Positions 8,442-18,737 are shown, counted from the stretch's first letter. The stretch: 64,000 nucleotides of DNA from Bacteroides faecalis (GCF_003865075.1 NZ_BHWB01000001.1:620001-684000), one strand, 5' to 3'. Made by a program: numbers and translations. Notes: generated from the letters alone by a model not told the origin.

Positions 8442-11219
8442 TTAAAAATTAAGTTTGACACCTGCCCAATAACTTCTTGTCGATGGATAAGCAACACCGA
8501 GTTGTTCCGGATCAGCAAAATGAAGGTTGTCTAATGAGAACAGATTAGTTCCCTGTACAAATACTTTCAGATCAGCAAAGCGAGTCTGTGATTTTGAGAA
8601 AGTATAAGATACGAGCAGGTTACGCAATTTCAAGAATGAACCGTCGCGGTACCACAATGAACTGGCACGATAGTTGTTCAGGTTTTCCTGAGTAGTCAGT
8701 CTTGGCATGGTTGCGTTCGCTTTGTTTTCCGGAGACCAATATACTTCCTCGTTCAAGAATGTATTTGAGATATTTCCATTGTTCACAAGCGGCTGATACA
8801 ACGGGCTGTTGAGCAAAGAAACTGTAACACCGGTCATACCTTGGAAGTCAGCAGAAAACTCAAATTTCTTGTAAGCGAGGTTCAGGTTAAATCCGAAGTA
8901 GAAGCGTGGTACGGATGAACCGAACATCTTGACAACGTCTTTTTCGTCAATAATATTGTCTCCATTCTGGTCTTTATATTTCACATCACCCGGAGCTACG
9001 GTAGAGAAGGTTTGCTGAGGGCTATTGTTAATTTCTTGTTGACTATTGAAGAAACCGATAGCTTCCAGACCATACATCTGTCCGACACGATTACCTTTTG
9101 TATACAAATAATTGTATTCCTGATATTCCTGATTTACATTGACTACCTCTGAATTCAGGTAAGACATACTGGCTCCTATACCGTAATGAAGGTCACCTAT
9201 TTTATCATTCCAATTCAGGGAAGCATCCAGCCCTTTGTATTTATAGACTCCTTCATTCACCTGTCCCACTGTGATACCGATGATGCCAGAAGTAGAATTG
9301 GCTCCTGAAACAAGCATATCCGAGCGCTTTTCGTAGAACCCTTCTACGGTTGCACTCAAGCGATTGTCAAAAGCTTCAACATCAAAACCGAAAGTAGCTT
9401 TCGTCGATTTCTCTGCTACTAATCCTATGACCGGAAGGTCACCTTCGCTTCCCCCTCCTAAAGCACCGGCATTTACTCCGAAGTTATAACCAGTATTACT
9501 AATGTAAGATTGGCGCCACAACTCATGGCTTAGGTTACCGTCCCATCCGGACAAACCGTATGATGCACGAATCTTGAAGAGATTGATCGGAGTTATATTT
9601 TCCATGAATGCCTCGTTGGATGCGATCCATGCAGCAGATACTGCCGGATAAGTTGTAAATTTATCTCCATCCGGTAAGTAAGCGGAACCAGAATGATTGA
9701 TTACGGCATTAATACTGTAACGGTTATCATAGGTATAAGTTGCGTTCAATAATATGGATTGGTTCTTCCGAGAGTTGTTTCTGCCATCCTCCACGATAGA
9801 TTGCATATCGTAGATCAATGCTCCACTCACTTGGTGCTTTCCAAAATTACGGTTATAATCTATCTTTGCCTGAAAATCGCTACGCATGATCAAACTTTCG
9901 AAAGGCTGGCTGTGTCCCAGTGTTTCAGAGTCTGTTCCCCACATAATAGGAGTGGTCACTAGCGTACCATCACTAGCAATACTTGCCGAGTTATTCATAT
10001 AGCGATAGCTTTTGCTGGAAGTTTCGTACATTCCTCCTATATTGTCAAAAGATACTGCTACTTCAGCACCAAGTCCTTTGGTCAGTACATCTAAATCCTG
10101 ACGTAAACTCAAATCTGCCAGCAATGTGCCGTACATATTTCTGGTATGACCATAGTTTTTCAATAAGGCTACCGGATTATTGGCTCCATAGACAGAGCTA
10201 CCTCCATAAATGCCGTTTTCGTAGCGAATAGGGAATGCAGCCGATGGTGTATTATAGATATTGCGGAAGATATTAGTGCGTCCATAACGGGTACCTCTAT
10301 ATTCCTGTAACTTTCCTACTAAGCCTACCTTCATATGAGTGCTTTCAGTAATATCCGCATCAATGTTAGTGCGTAGAGTAAGACGTGTGTCTGTCGGAGT
10401 CGTATCATAACGTGTATCTTCCGTGTTCTTCTTCAACATGGAACGGTCACGGTAATAATCAACCACGGTGAAGTAACGGAATTTTTCACCACCTCCATTG
10501 AAAGACATTTTCAGATTGTGTGTAAAACCTGCTTTGTTCATCGTCTGATCCCACCAGTCTACGTTTGGAAAATCATACGGGTAGATTCCTGTGCGGAAGG
10601 CATCCAACTCTTGTGAATTGTAGCGTGTGTCCAGCCCGTCACTCTTCAATGCCGTATTGAGGCTGTTAGCATACGTGTATGCGTCTGCAAATTCTGGTGA
10701 ACGGAATTGGGTATTAACGCCGAAATTATAGTCTACATTCACTTTCAGTCCACTTTTAGCACCACGTTTAGTAGTGATAAGCACGACACCGTTTGCACCG
10801 CGTGTTCCATAAAGCGCTGCTGCAGCGGCATCTTTCAGAACATAGCACGATTCAATTTCCATAGAAGTGATATCGGTAATATCACGAGGAAAACCGTCAA
10901 TCAGTATCAGAGGAGCATTGCCGTGCAGAGAGAGAGTAGATACGTTGTCAGGAGATGCACCTATACCTTGATACACATTCAGACCTGCCACTTTACCATA
11001 CAATGCTTTGCTTATGTCTACATACGGAGACTTTTCAAATGCAGAAGCATTGACTCCGTTGATAGAATAACTGCTATTCTGGGAAGATACGTTCATTTGA
11101 TATCCGACGCTCAGTGTATCAGTAAGCTGCGTTTCCGAAACAGCTTTTGATTTCTGTGCATTCAGGGAAACCGAACCTCCCAAAAGCAGGGTAATTAATA
11201 TATAATTTAATTTATTCAT
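8442..11219 (-). CDS. SusC-like TonB-dependent transporter lacking the N-terminal CarboxypepD-like domain (second pair)
   Basis: 925 residues from MNKLNYILITLLLG. After the signal peptide the chain goes almost directly into the plug domain (ISKALYGKVAGLNVYQG, LSLHGNAPLILIDGFPRDI, YVLKDAAAAALYGTRGANG), with none of the roughly 90-residue carboxypeptidase-regulatory-like module present in the other SusC here. The 22-strand barrel follows and ends in an aromatic/Phe pattern (WAGVKLNF). It imports oligosaccharides with its SusD partner, powered by TonB. The short N terminus may mean different signalling or TonB contact. The start overlaps the region just after the preceding SusD stop, so the genes are tightly coupled. 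Confidence 0.93.
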   Translation of the reverse strand: MNKLNYILITLLLGGSVSLNAQKSKAVSETQLTDTLSVGYQMNVSSQNSSYSINGVNASAFEKSPYVDISKALYGKVAGLNVYQGIGASPDNVSTLSLHGNAPLILIDGFPRDITDITSMEIESCYVLKDAAAAALYGTRGANGVVLITTKRGAKSGLKVNVDYNFGVNTQFRSPEFADAYTYANSLNTALKSDGLDTRYNSQELDAFRTGIYPYDFPNVDWWDQTMNKAGFTHNLKMSFNGGGEKFRYFTVVDYYRDRSMLKKNTEDTRYDTTPTDTRLTLRTNIDADITESTHMKVGLVGKLQEYRGTRYGRTNIFRNIYNTPSAAFPIRYENGIYGGSSVYGANNPVALLKNYGHTRNMYGTLLADLSLRQDLDVLTKGLGAEVAVSFDNIGGMYETSSKSYRYMNNSASIASDGTLVTTPIMWGTDSETLGHSQPFESLIMRSDFQAKIDYNRNFGKHQVSGALIYDMQSIVEDGRNNSRKNQSILLNATYTYDNRYSINAVINHSGSAYLPDGDKFTTYPAVSAAWIASNEAFMENITPINLFKIRASYGLSGWDGNLSHELWRQSYISNTGYNFGVNAGALGGGSEGDLPVIGLVAEKSTKATFGFDVEAFDNRLSATVEGFYEKRSDMLVSGANSTSGIIGITVGQVNEGVYKYKGLDASLNWNDKIGDLHYGIGASMSYLNSEVVNVNQEYQEYNYLYTKGNRVGQMYGLEAIGFFNSQQEINNSPQQTFSTVAPGDVKYKDQNGDNIIDEKDVVKMFGSSVPRFYFGFNLNLAYKKFEFSADFQGMTGVTVSLLNSPLYQPLVNNGNISNTFLNEEVYWSPENKANATMPRLTTQENLNNYRASSLWYRDGSFLKLRNLLVSYTFSKSQTRFADLKVFVQGTNLFSLDNLHFADPEQLGVAYPSTRSYWAGVKLNF

Positions 11220-11245
11220 TGTTCGATTGATATTAGTTAAGATAT

Positions 11246-13009
11246 TTACCAACCCGGATTTTGGGTCATTCCATATTTCTTGTTGATTTCATTCTGAGGA
11301 ATTGGAGCCAGATACCATTTGGTATCCCAATTGGTCTTCCAATAACGATCTCCCAATACTACTTTTTCAAAAGTGAATGCAGTAGGATTATGCAGGTCAT
11401 TGCCTCTACTTCTCAGTCCATACAATGTTTTCTTGAAATCACTTTGACGGTCTCTGCGTACAAGGTCGAACCAACGCACTTCTTCGAATCCTAATTCCAG
11501 TGCTCTTTCTTTTAAGACAGCTTCCAGGAACTGGTCATGGTTCATTGTTTTGGGGAGTGCAGAAAGTCCTACTCTGGCCCGTACATCATTGACCATTTTG
11601 TAAGCTTCATCGTTTGGACGACCATTCACTTCATTCAGTACTTCCGCATATCCCAACATGATTTCCGACAGGCGGGTATGTGCCCACTGTACCGGACTAT
11701 TGCGATCATTGTTTTCCTGCAGGATATATTTCATGATCAGGAATCCGCTACCGTCTTTGTAATCTTCATGGTTGATATAAACAGGAGCAGTGGTACCGGT
11801 ACAATATTTATCTCCCGGGCAGGCTACGTTTTCATACAAACGCGGGTCACGGGTTGGTACCATCTCCTCATTTGTATAAGTAAAGAATGGCTGTTTAGAC
11901 GGATTTGTCCAGTCGAAGTCTTCTGGAAAATCAGAACCGTCTTCCCACGGGAACATATCTACATAGTTCAGAGTAGGACCGGTATAGTAACGTTGATTAA
12001 TATAATCGGAATGGGTACTTACATCATAACCTTTGCGTGTAGAAATCAGAATTTCTGTTCCGCCCCGGTTGTAATATGCCTTACGGTATGCCAAACGTCT
12101 TGCCCGATGAGTATCTTCAGTAGGCTGGATCAGTTCGTATCCATGCTGCTTTTTGATTTCATTGAAGAAGGCCTCGCCTGCCGCTGCTGCATCTTTCCAA
12201 CGTTGGTCGCTGTAATTACCGTAACAAGTGTATTCATCCGCTTTCGAATTCCATTTTGTGTTGGAATTGAATGTCGGACTTGCTGCCCATTGCAATACCT
12301 TGAATTTTAATGCCATGGCTCCTGCTTTCGTCATTCGACCGTCATTCTGGTCATCTTGTTTCCATTTTAGGTTTGAATTAATAGCTTCATCGAGTAAGTC
12401 TACGATATTTTTTACCGTTTGCTCGAAGGTGATTCGTGGAAACTCCATTTTCTCATTTACATCTATTGCATGGTCCAACCAGGGTACACCACCTATATAT
12501 CTCATCATTTCGAAATAAGAAAGAGCGATCAATGTTTTGGCCTCAGCGATGCGTTCGTTCTTTTCATCGTCGGTCATGTCGGGTACTTTGGCTACATTTT
12601 CAATAAACAGCCATGCGTAACGGATGGTGGTCCAGTCGGATTTTCCTGCATATAGATAGGCTGCACTTTTAGGAACATTATTTGCACTCAGTGCTCCGTT
12701 ATAATATAGTTTCATGGGACCATCGCTGATGTTATCACGAAAACTCTGACACAAATCAGTGATTGATTCGAGGATATTACCTCCCAGTTTGAAGTCCCCA
12801 CCAGTAGGCAATCCGTATGGTACACCGGCATAAGCTTTCGTCAGTACTTTTTCAGCGTTTATTTTCGAAGAAAACATTTCTTCGGTGGTGGCTCCGGAGC
12901 TTTCAGGTTGGTTGCCTAGGAAATTATCCCCAAAGCTGATTTCAGAACAAGAGGATGCTATCAGTATATAACTAAACGCAATTCCAAGTCCTTTTATTAT
13001 GCTATTCAT
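11246..13009 (-). CDS. SusD-like glycan-binding lipoprotein (first pair)
   Basis: 587 residues. Lipobox IASSC (Cys21). SusD features: helical repeats, the RLSEIMLGYAEVLNEVNG helix, YKMVNDVRARVGL, the ERALELGFEEVRWFDLVRR motif and the terminal LAPIPQNEINKKYGMTQNPGW. It pairs with the SusC ending 13 bases upstream. The two SusD proteins of the locus differ strongly in sequence, so the two pairs are not a recent duplication; each may take a different oligosaccharide or chain length. Confidence 0.95.
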   Translation of the reverse strand: MNSIIKGLGIAFSYILIASSCSEISFGDNFLGNQPESSGATTEEMFSSKINAEKVLTKAYAGVPYGLPTGGDFKLGGNILESITDLCQSFRDNISDGPMKLYYNGALSANNVPKSAAYLYAGKSDWTTIRYAWLFIENVAKVPDMTDDEKNERIAEAKTLIALSYFEMMRYIGGVPWLDHAIDVNEKMEFPRITFEQTVKNIVDLLDEAINSNLKWKQDDQNDGRMTKAGAMALKFKVLQWAASPTFNSNTKWNSKADEYTCYGNYSDQRWKDAAAAGEAFFNEIKKQHGYELIQPTEDTHRARRLAYRKAYYNRGGTEILISTRKGYDVSTHSDYINQRYYTGPTLNYVDMFPWEDGSDFPEDFDWTNPSKQPFFTYTNEEMVPTRDPRLYENVACPGDKYCTGTTAPVYINHEDYKDGSGFLIMKYILQENNDRNSPVQWAHTRLSEIMLGYAEVLNEVNGRPNDEAYKMVNDVRARVGLSALPKTMNHDQFLEAVLKERALELGFEEVRWFDLVRRDRQSDFKKTLYGLRSRGNDLHNPTAFTFEKVVLGDRYWKTNWDTKWYLAPIPQNEINKKYGMTQNPGW

Positions 13010-13021
13010 AAGTTGTCTTTT

Positions 13022-16000
13022 TTAGAAGTTAAGATTTAAACCGAAACTATAAGTCTTGATAAGTGGATAATCTCCGAATCGGTCAGGATTACTTTCCGGA
13101 TCAAGATACTTAAGTGGTGAGAAGGTTAGTAAATTGTAACCACTGAAATTCAGACCAAGTGAACTAATTCCTAATTTTTTCAGGAATTTCTTTCCGGTTA
13201 TGGTATATCCGAAGTTCAAACTCTTTAAACGGAGGTAAGAAGCATCTACTAGCCATAAGGTTGAAGGTTCAGAGTTCCAGCTTTCCGATTCTTCCGACGG
13301 ACGCGGATAAACAGCTCCCAGTTGATTTTCCGGAGTCCAGCAACCATCATAGAAATAAGTCAGCAAACCACGTTTTCCGGCATTGGTGAATGGAATCCGG
13401 TATTCGATATCATACATACGGCTAACATTTGTTGAGCCAACCCATTGCATGGATAAACTGAAGCCTTTCCAGTCGAATCCCATATTCATACCAAATGTAT
13501 ATTCCGGACGGGTAGCATAGCCCGACACACATTTGTCATTACCATCTACAATTCCGTCTCCATTAAGGTCGGCATACATTGCATCACCCGGATACACTTT
13601 TTGGTAAGGTTGGGGGAGATTGGGATTCAATGTCAGTTCTCCGTTTGCACCTTCGATGAAATCGCTATACTGGTAGAGTCTCAAGTATTTATACACGTCA
13701 GTCTGTCGTCCGGTTGAACCACCCGTTTGATTCATGTAACTGAATTGCTTGGGAACTTCATCCATGTTAATGATTTTGTTACGTGCGAATGACATGTTTG
13801 CATTAGCGAAATAACTGAAGTCTTTTCCGATTCTATCATTCCAACCAATAGAGATTTCATAACCATGATTGTTTACCTGACCAATATTCAGATTAGGTAA
13901 AGAAGTTGCAATAATACCCGGAGTGGACAATGGAGAAATCAGAATACCTGTACGGTGCTCTATAAAGTAATCGAATGTAGCAGATAAACGGCTGTCTAAG
14001 AGTTTGATGTCGATACCGTAATTCTGCTTTTCGGCTGTTTCCCACGTAACTGCCGGATTACCTATGGAGGAAATGCCGGAAGCTGATTGTGAATAGGCAT
14101 TATCTACACCGAAACTGTAGCTACCTGATCCTCCCCATACGGCAGGCATATACATAAAGCGGGAATCTACCCCTTTATCATTACCGACACGTCCCCAAGA
14201 AGCTCTGAGCTTTAAGTAATCAATCACCTTTTGGTTCTCCATAAATTTCTCGGCAGTTGCTATCCAGCCTGCGGAGAATGATGGGAAAACACCGAAACGG
14301 GTACTGCCCGGAGCGAAGTTTTCCGAACCGTTGTAGCCAACATTTACGTCAAGCAAGTATTTACTTTGATAAGCATAAGTAGCACGTCCAACCAGTCCTA
14401 CATAACTACGGGGAATATAGGTATAGCTGTCAGGATAATAATTTCGTGATTGGTTATAAAGGAACAGACCGGATACTCTGTGATCGCCGAATGTACGGTC
14501 ATAGTTGATACGTCCTTCTAGATACCAATTCTGTCCACGTCCACTACTTTCTGAATAGTTCAGCGGAGTGTCGCTTCCATTGGGTACATAGATATATGTC
14601 TTATCATAATCCGGGTCGGTCTGTGGCATGGAACCATTTGTGTCAAAATAAGACTTGTAGTATACAGTCTGTGATTCTATGGCACCTCCGGTACGTACTT
14701 TGTTTAACGTGAATTTATTGTCGTAAGCCCCTTTTACAGCTACACTCAAGCCTGGAGTTACAAAATCCAATTTCTGTGTGATATCCAGGTCCAGATTTAA
14801 ATTCGTATCATAATTCTGATTATAACCTTGTCCGTAAAATACGAACATACCATCACGCATTACTTCTCCCAGAGGAACCATATCTTTGGGAACTAACGTA
14901 CGTACTCCGTTGATAAATCCCGGTCCAGCGAACGGATGTGACCAGATCTGTGCAATCACCCAAGGATTCTGATCCTCTCCGGTACCGGATACAACACTAC
15001 GTGGCTCTTGTATCTTACCTAAAATACCACTAATACCAAGTTTCATTAGTGTAGTCTTGGTCAGGTTGGCGTCGATATTAGCACGATAATTATATCGGTT
15101 GTAACGGTAGTTGTTATCATACATCTGTCCGGGAAGTTCCTTTAAAAGACCGTTCTGGTATGTATAGCCTAATGAAATGTAATACTTTACATTTTCGCTA
15201 CCACCGGATATATTAAGGTTATTCTGGCTTTGAAGGTAGAGATTATTAAAGATATACTTTTTCCAGTCCATACTCGGATACATAATCGGGTCCGACCCAG
15301 TACGATAGGCTTCTACTTGTTCCGGTGTAAAATAGAGTTTAGGATTAGTTACATGATCCATTTCCTGTTTTATATTCCAGAAACGGGCGAATTCGTAACT
15401 TCCGGTTTGTTCAACTAACGAAATAGGTTGTTGTAAACCTAGTTTGGTGCTGACAGAGATTTGTGTTTTGCCGGCTTTACCTCTTTTGGTGGTAACTAAT
15501 ACTACACCATTAGCACCTCGTACACCAAATACAGCGGTTGAAGAGGCATCCTTTAATATAGAGATGGTCTCAATTTCGTTCGGGTCGATCTGTGAAAAAT
15601 CACGTTCGATTCCATCTACGAGAATCAATGGCTTAGCCTGTGAGTCATTTAATGTACCGGCTCCACGTACATAAATAGTAGCAGCGTCTTTACCAGGCTG
15701 TCCGGTAGTCTGTACTGAAGATACACCGGGCAAAGCTCCTGCTAATACATTAGTAATACTAATAGCCGGGGATTTGATCAACTCCTTGTTGTCAATGGAA
15801 GAGACTGCACTGGTAAGCATTTTTTTGTCTTGGTTACCATAGGCAATCGCAACAACTTCTACTTCACCAAGGCTTTGCGCGTCTTCTTTTAAACTAACGT
15901 TAATGATTTGTTTGCTTCCGACTACGATCTCTTGGGTTACATATCCCATAAAAGAGATGACCAATACGGATTCTTTGCTTGGAACGACGATTGAGTAGTT

Positions 16001-16198
16001 ACCGTCAAAATCTGTGATTGTCCCGATAGTAGTGCCCTTCACGGCCACATTTGCTCCGGGAACGGCTTCTTTAAGTGCTTCGTCCACTACTGTACCTTTA
16101 ATAGTAATCCCTTCCGGTGGAAGTGCATACATTATTAAAGGTATGAATGAAAGAAACGTAATAAGAAAGCAGATTCTTAATTTGAGCGCGTTTCTCAT
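13022..16198 (-). CDS. SusC-like TonB-dependent outer-membrane transporter (first pair)
   Basis: About 1058 residues from MRNALKLRICFLI; this ATG is preferred over an upstream in-frame codon because it starts a normal signal peptide. Residues about 30-120 are the CarboxypepD-reg-like domain (IKGTVVDEALKEAVPGANV), followed by plug (NVLAGALPGVSSVQTTGQPG, LILVDGIERDF, ILKDASSTAVFGVRGANG) and barrel, ending FGLNLNF. First gene of the PUL. A -7 promoter box on the minus strand lies about 130 bases upstream (16335-16328). No HTCS, ECF-sigma or AraC regulator gene is adjacent. Confidence 0.95.
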   Translation of the reverse strand: MRNALKLRICFLITFLSFIPLIMYALPPEGITIKGTVVDEALKEAVPGANVAVKGTTIGTITDFDGNYSIVVPSKESVLVISFMGYVTQEIVVGSKQIINVSLKEDAQSLGEVEVVAIAYGNQDKKMLTSAVSSIDNKELIKSPAISITNVLAGALPGVSSVQTTGQPGKDAATIYVRGAGTLNDSQAKPLILVDGIERDFSQIDPNEIETISILKDASSTAVFGVRGANGVVLVTTKRGKAGKTQISVSTKLGLQQPISLVEQTGSYEFARFWNIKQEMDHVTNPKLYFTPEQVEAYRTGSDPIMYPSMDWKKYIFNNLYLQSQNNLNISGGSENVKYYISLGYTYQNGLLKELPGQMYDNNYRYNRYNYRANIDANLTKTTLMKLGISGILGKIQEPRSVVSGTGEDQNPWVIAQIWSHPFAGPGFINGVRTLVPKDMVPLGEVMRDGMFVFYGQGYNQNYDTNLNLDLDITQKLDFVTPGLSVAVKGAYDNKFTLNKVRTGGAIESQTVYYKSYFDTNGSMPQTDPDYDKTYIYVPNGSDTPLNYSESSGRGQNWYLEGRINYDRTFGDHRVSGLFLYNQSRNYYPDSYTYIPRSYVGLVGRATYAYQSKYLLDVNVGYNGSENFAPGSTRFGVFPSFSAGWIATAEKFMENQKVIDYLKLRASWGRVGNDKGVDSRFMYMPAVWGGSGSYSFGVDNAYSQSASGISSIGNPAVTWETAEKQNYGIDIKLLDSRLSATFDYFIEHRTGILISPLSTPGIIATSLPNLNIGQVNNHGYEISIGWNDRIGKDFSYFANANMSFARNKIINMDEVPKQFSYMNQTGGSTGRQTDVYKYLRLYQYSDFIEGANGELTLNPNLPQPYQKVYPGDAMYADLNGDGIVDGNDKCVSGYATRPEYTFGMNMGFDWKGFSLSMQWVGSTNVSRMYDIEYRIPFTNAGKRGLLTYFYDGCWTPENQLGAVYPRPSEESESWNSEPSTLWLVDASYLRLKSLNFGYTITGKKFLKKLGISSLGLNFSGYNLLTFSPLKYLDPESNPDRFGDYPLIKTYSFGLNLNF

Positions 16199-16920
16199 AC
16201 TTTTTAATTTGTAGGTTAATAATATATTTAGTTCTGTCAATGAATGACCTTCGTTTTGTTCTAAAGATTATGCTTCCAGATCATGCTTCCATGTATAAAA
16301 GCCTGACATTTTTGTTCTCTTTTTATGCAAAGTTAGCCGGTACCCATAAATCTGACGTGCAATATTCGCTATATTAGGTGTAAAAATAGCTAGAAACGCT
16401 ATCTATAGCGATTGATGAGCCTTCTCTTTAATTTTGTGGACAGGACGGAAAATGATAGAATTTACTACCTATAAAAACAGTTTTTTCTCTGAATAATCCT
16501 TTATCCGAGGGAAAAATGAGATGAAAACATAAAGGATATTAATTGACTAATCTATTTTCCCGATGAGATTTTCTTTTGTCTTTTCAAGGGACTATGTTGG
16601 TAATATTCCAGGCAGTTTCTGGATCTATTTTATTGAAATAGGAGGAAGAACTGAATAAAATAATAGATTGCATAGATTAAGATACGTTTATTCTATGTAC
16701 ATTTGTTTCGTTAGTACTCCAGTTTTCGTTCCGCTGTAGTGAAACGATAGCTCTTTTTAGTAGAACTATAACTCTTGAAAAAGTGTGAGGTAGGATGCTC
16801 GGTTGTTTATATGAAAATAGAGTAAGGTTGTTGTAAAAGTATGTCTTTCAATAAACTCATTTTTATGATAGGCGGAAACAGTTGGAATCTAAATAAGATA
16901 TACATAAATTAAATACAGAT
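16199..16920. other. 722-base divergent intergenic region between the PUL and the metzincin gene
   Basis: No gene seen. It holds the PUL promoter, a perfect palindrome CGCTAT-ct-ATAGCG at 16397-16410 (about 60 bases upstream of the -7 box, a possible regulator site) and, at 16709-16796, weak 22-base periodic units. One of these contains GTAGAACTATA, shared with the clearer array at 37696-37783. Confidence 0.6.
16328..16335 (-). promoter_or_regulatory. Bacteroides -7 promoter box for the PUL operon
   Basis: The minus strand reads TAACTTTG, matching TAnnTTTG, the Bacteroides primary-sigma -7 box. An exact TTTG at -33 is not seen; a TTTATG lies about where it would be. It gives a 5' untranslated leader of about 120 bases before the first SusC. 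Confidence 0.55.
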
Positions 16921-18009
16921 ATGAAAAATAATTGGAAAGGATGGTTTGTGTTTTCTGCCATTCTACCTTTCTTTTCTTGGACGAATGCAGGTAATGTATG
17001 CGAAGGTGCTGTTTCGCAACCGCTGGATACGATCGAATATCGAATATTTGTTGCAGTGGATAAAGCTGGGGTAGAGCATTGGGGCGGTAAAGAAGCATAT
17101 CAGGCAAAGCTGAATACTTTCTTTGAACAGGTGAACGATTTTTGGAATAAGGCGGGGGGCGGACGTTTTAATTTTTATTTCCGTTATGTGCCCGATTTAC
17201 AGGTCGTTTATGATTGCTCTTCCCGGCAGTTGGAAAATGTATACAATCGAAGTGCAGGTTTCCCTAACCATGATGTCTTATTGATCATTGATTCTGTACT
17301 TGACTTTGATGATGAAGAAAAAGCACAAGGCTGGTATTGTGGAGGTGCTGCAGACGACTTGACTATGGTGGTTTGCCGTAGCCGTAGTAAGACCGAGCAT
17401 GAAGACTTGTTTGGTATCGATTATTTTTGTAGGGGAGTAGCGCATGAATTCGGTCACTATCGCGGAGTAACAGATCTATATGCTGACAGAATTCAGGCAA
17501 AAAAGAATCCGGTAAATCAACTTCAATACGAGCCGGACTCGTGTGTGATGAACAATCATTATAATACTTATAAATGGAGTTCGTATGCAATTAATATCAT
17601 TAACCATACTGCAAAGTCAAAACGACCGAGACGTGATTTTTCCGGACTTTTCAAACAGATGTTTCCTGAGAATATTTTAGTATCTGTTAAAGTGAATGGT
17701 AAAAAGAAGAAAGGAGTGAAGCTCAACTTATATGGAGCTCGCGCACAGTTTAATGATCTGGTTCCAACTCCTTATCGTACTTATAAAGTGAATAAAAAAG
17801 GAGAATATTTGATAACAGGCGTTCCCGATTTGTATGATAATCCTGTAAAACCTTTGCATACAGACGAATTACCTTATAATCGCTGGTTTAGTTTCTTGCT
17901 TGAAGCAGAATACAAAGGTGAAAAGAAATATGTGTGGCTTCCTGAATACGAAGTACAACAAACTTTCTTTGAAAATAAGGATACTTATCAGGTAACGATT
18001 GATTTCTAG
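16921..18009 (+). CDS. Secreted metzincin-like putative zinc metalloprotease
   Basis: 362 residues with an N-terminal signal peptide (cleavage after about residue 24). Residues 175-185 read HEFGHYRGVTD, matching the metzincin zinc motif HExxHxxGxxH/D with Asp as third ligand. About 25 residues later SCVMNNH resembles the Met-turn. The region before it (about 40-165) is an alpha/beta domain typical of zincin N lobes; the last 110 residues look like an Ig-like/prealbumin module (NILVSVKVNGKKKKGVKLN). The gene stands alone between divergent units. I cannot assign a MEROPS family; protease function is inferred from the motif. Confidence 0.68.
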   Translation: MKNNWKGWFVFSAILPFFSWTNAGNVCEGAVSQPLDTIEYRIFVAVDKAGVEHWGGKEAYQAKLNTFFEQVNDFWNKAGGGRFNFYFRYVPDLQVVYDCSSRQLENVYNRSAGFPNHDVLLIIDSVLDFDDEEKAQGWYCGGAADDLTMVVCRSRSKTEHEDLFGIDYFCRGVAHEFGHYRGVTDLYADRIQAKKNPVNQLQYEPDSCVMNNHYNTYKWSSYAINIINHTAKSKRPRRDFSGLFKQMFPENILVSVKVNGKKKKGVKLNLYGARAQFNDLVPTPYRTYKVNKKGEYLITGVPDLYDNPVKPLHTDELPYNRWFSFLLEAEYKGEKKYVWLPEYEVQQTFFENKDTYQVTIDF

Positions 18010-18167
18010 TAGATTGTTCGGAAAGTAGTAATCTTCTAAACATATCATAGGGACTTTATACTAAGCTCTGGATTTATCTTTTGCTTCATCCGAGTAATAA
18101 AGGTCAATAGTTAATTTCAACCTGCTTACAGGCAGGATGCAAGTTAGGCGTTGGCATTTTCTTTTGA

Positions 18168-18737
18168 TTAATAGTATTTTTCAATTCCGCCAAATCCTGT
18201 AATTGCTTTATTTTCTTTCGTTTTGCTGATAAAGTGGTTTAACCGTTTCTCAAATTCTTCAGGGCGTATTCTTGCGGCTTCAATGTATGCAATTCGGATT
18301 CGTTTATAGGAGTCGGAAAATTGTTGATAGTTTCTCCATACTATTTCATCTTCTTTCAATTTCTCAATTATATCATTGGGAAAAATAAAAGGTATAGATA
18401 AAACATCTTGGATTTTATTCTCAAATTTTGGGTGTATCATTTTATTTTCCAGTAGCCATTTTAGTCTTTCTTTATTGGCTTGTGAGTAAGTGCTTTTAGG
18501 ATTTCTCGGTGTGAAGCGCTGAATTCTATGTTCTTTGTTAAGTGGTTTTATCGTGCTGTCAATCCAATCAAAACAAAGGGCTTCTTCAACGGCATCATTA
18601 TATAACATACTTTTTTTGCCTGATGACTTATCGGGAAATACAAACCATATTTCATTGGTACTGTTAAAGTTGTCCATTAGCCACTTTCTCCAATCTTCTC
18701 GATTTTCAAAATACTTGATTTTATTTTCTGTTATCAT
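18168..18737 (-). CDS. YdeI/OmpD-associated (OmdA) family protein
   Basis: 189 residues, cytoplasmic (no signal). The N-terminal part carries the family pattern FENREDWRKWLMDNFNSTNEIW, then EALCFDWIDSTIKPLNKEHRIQRFTPRNPKSTYSQ. The C-terminal part (about 120-189) is the helical region with IEAARIRPEEFEKRLNHFI. This is the family annotated as bacteriocin-protection or YdeI-like; its molecular role is poorly defined. Single gene with its own upstream spacing. Confidence 0.85.
   Translation of the reverse strand: MITENKIKYFENREDWRKWLMDNFNSTNEIWFVFPDKSSGKKSMLYNDAVEEALCFDWIDSTIKPLNKEHRIQRFTPRNPKSTYSQANKERLKWLLENKMIHPKFENKIQDVLSIPFIFPNDIIEKLKEDEIVWRNYQQFSDSYKRIRIAYIEAARIRPEEFEKRLNHFISKTKENKAITGFGGIEKYY

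Noticed and set aside
10707..11150. 147-codon plus-strand ORF opposite the second SusC
   Set aside because: Antisense shadow of a strongly supported TonB-dependent transporter; Cys/His-rich composition typical of such shadows.
11537..12310. 257-codon plus-strand ORF opposite the first SusD
   Set aside because: Antisense shadow; the SusD reading on the other strand has complete family motifs.
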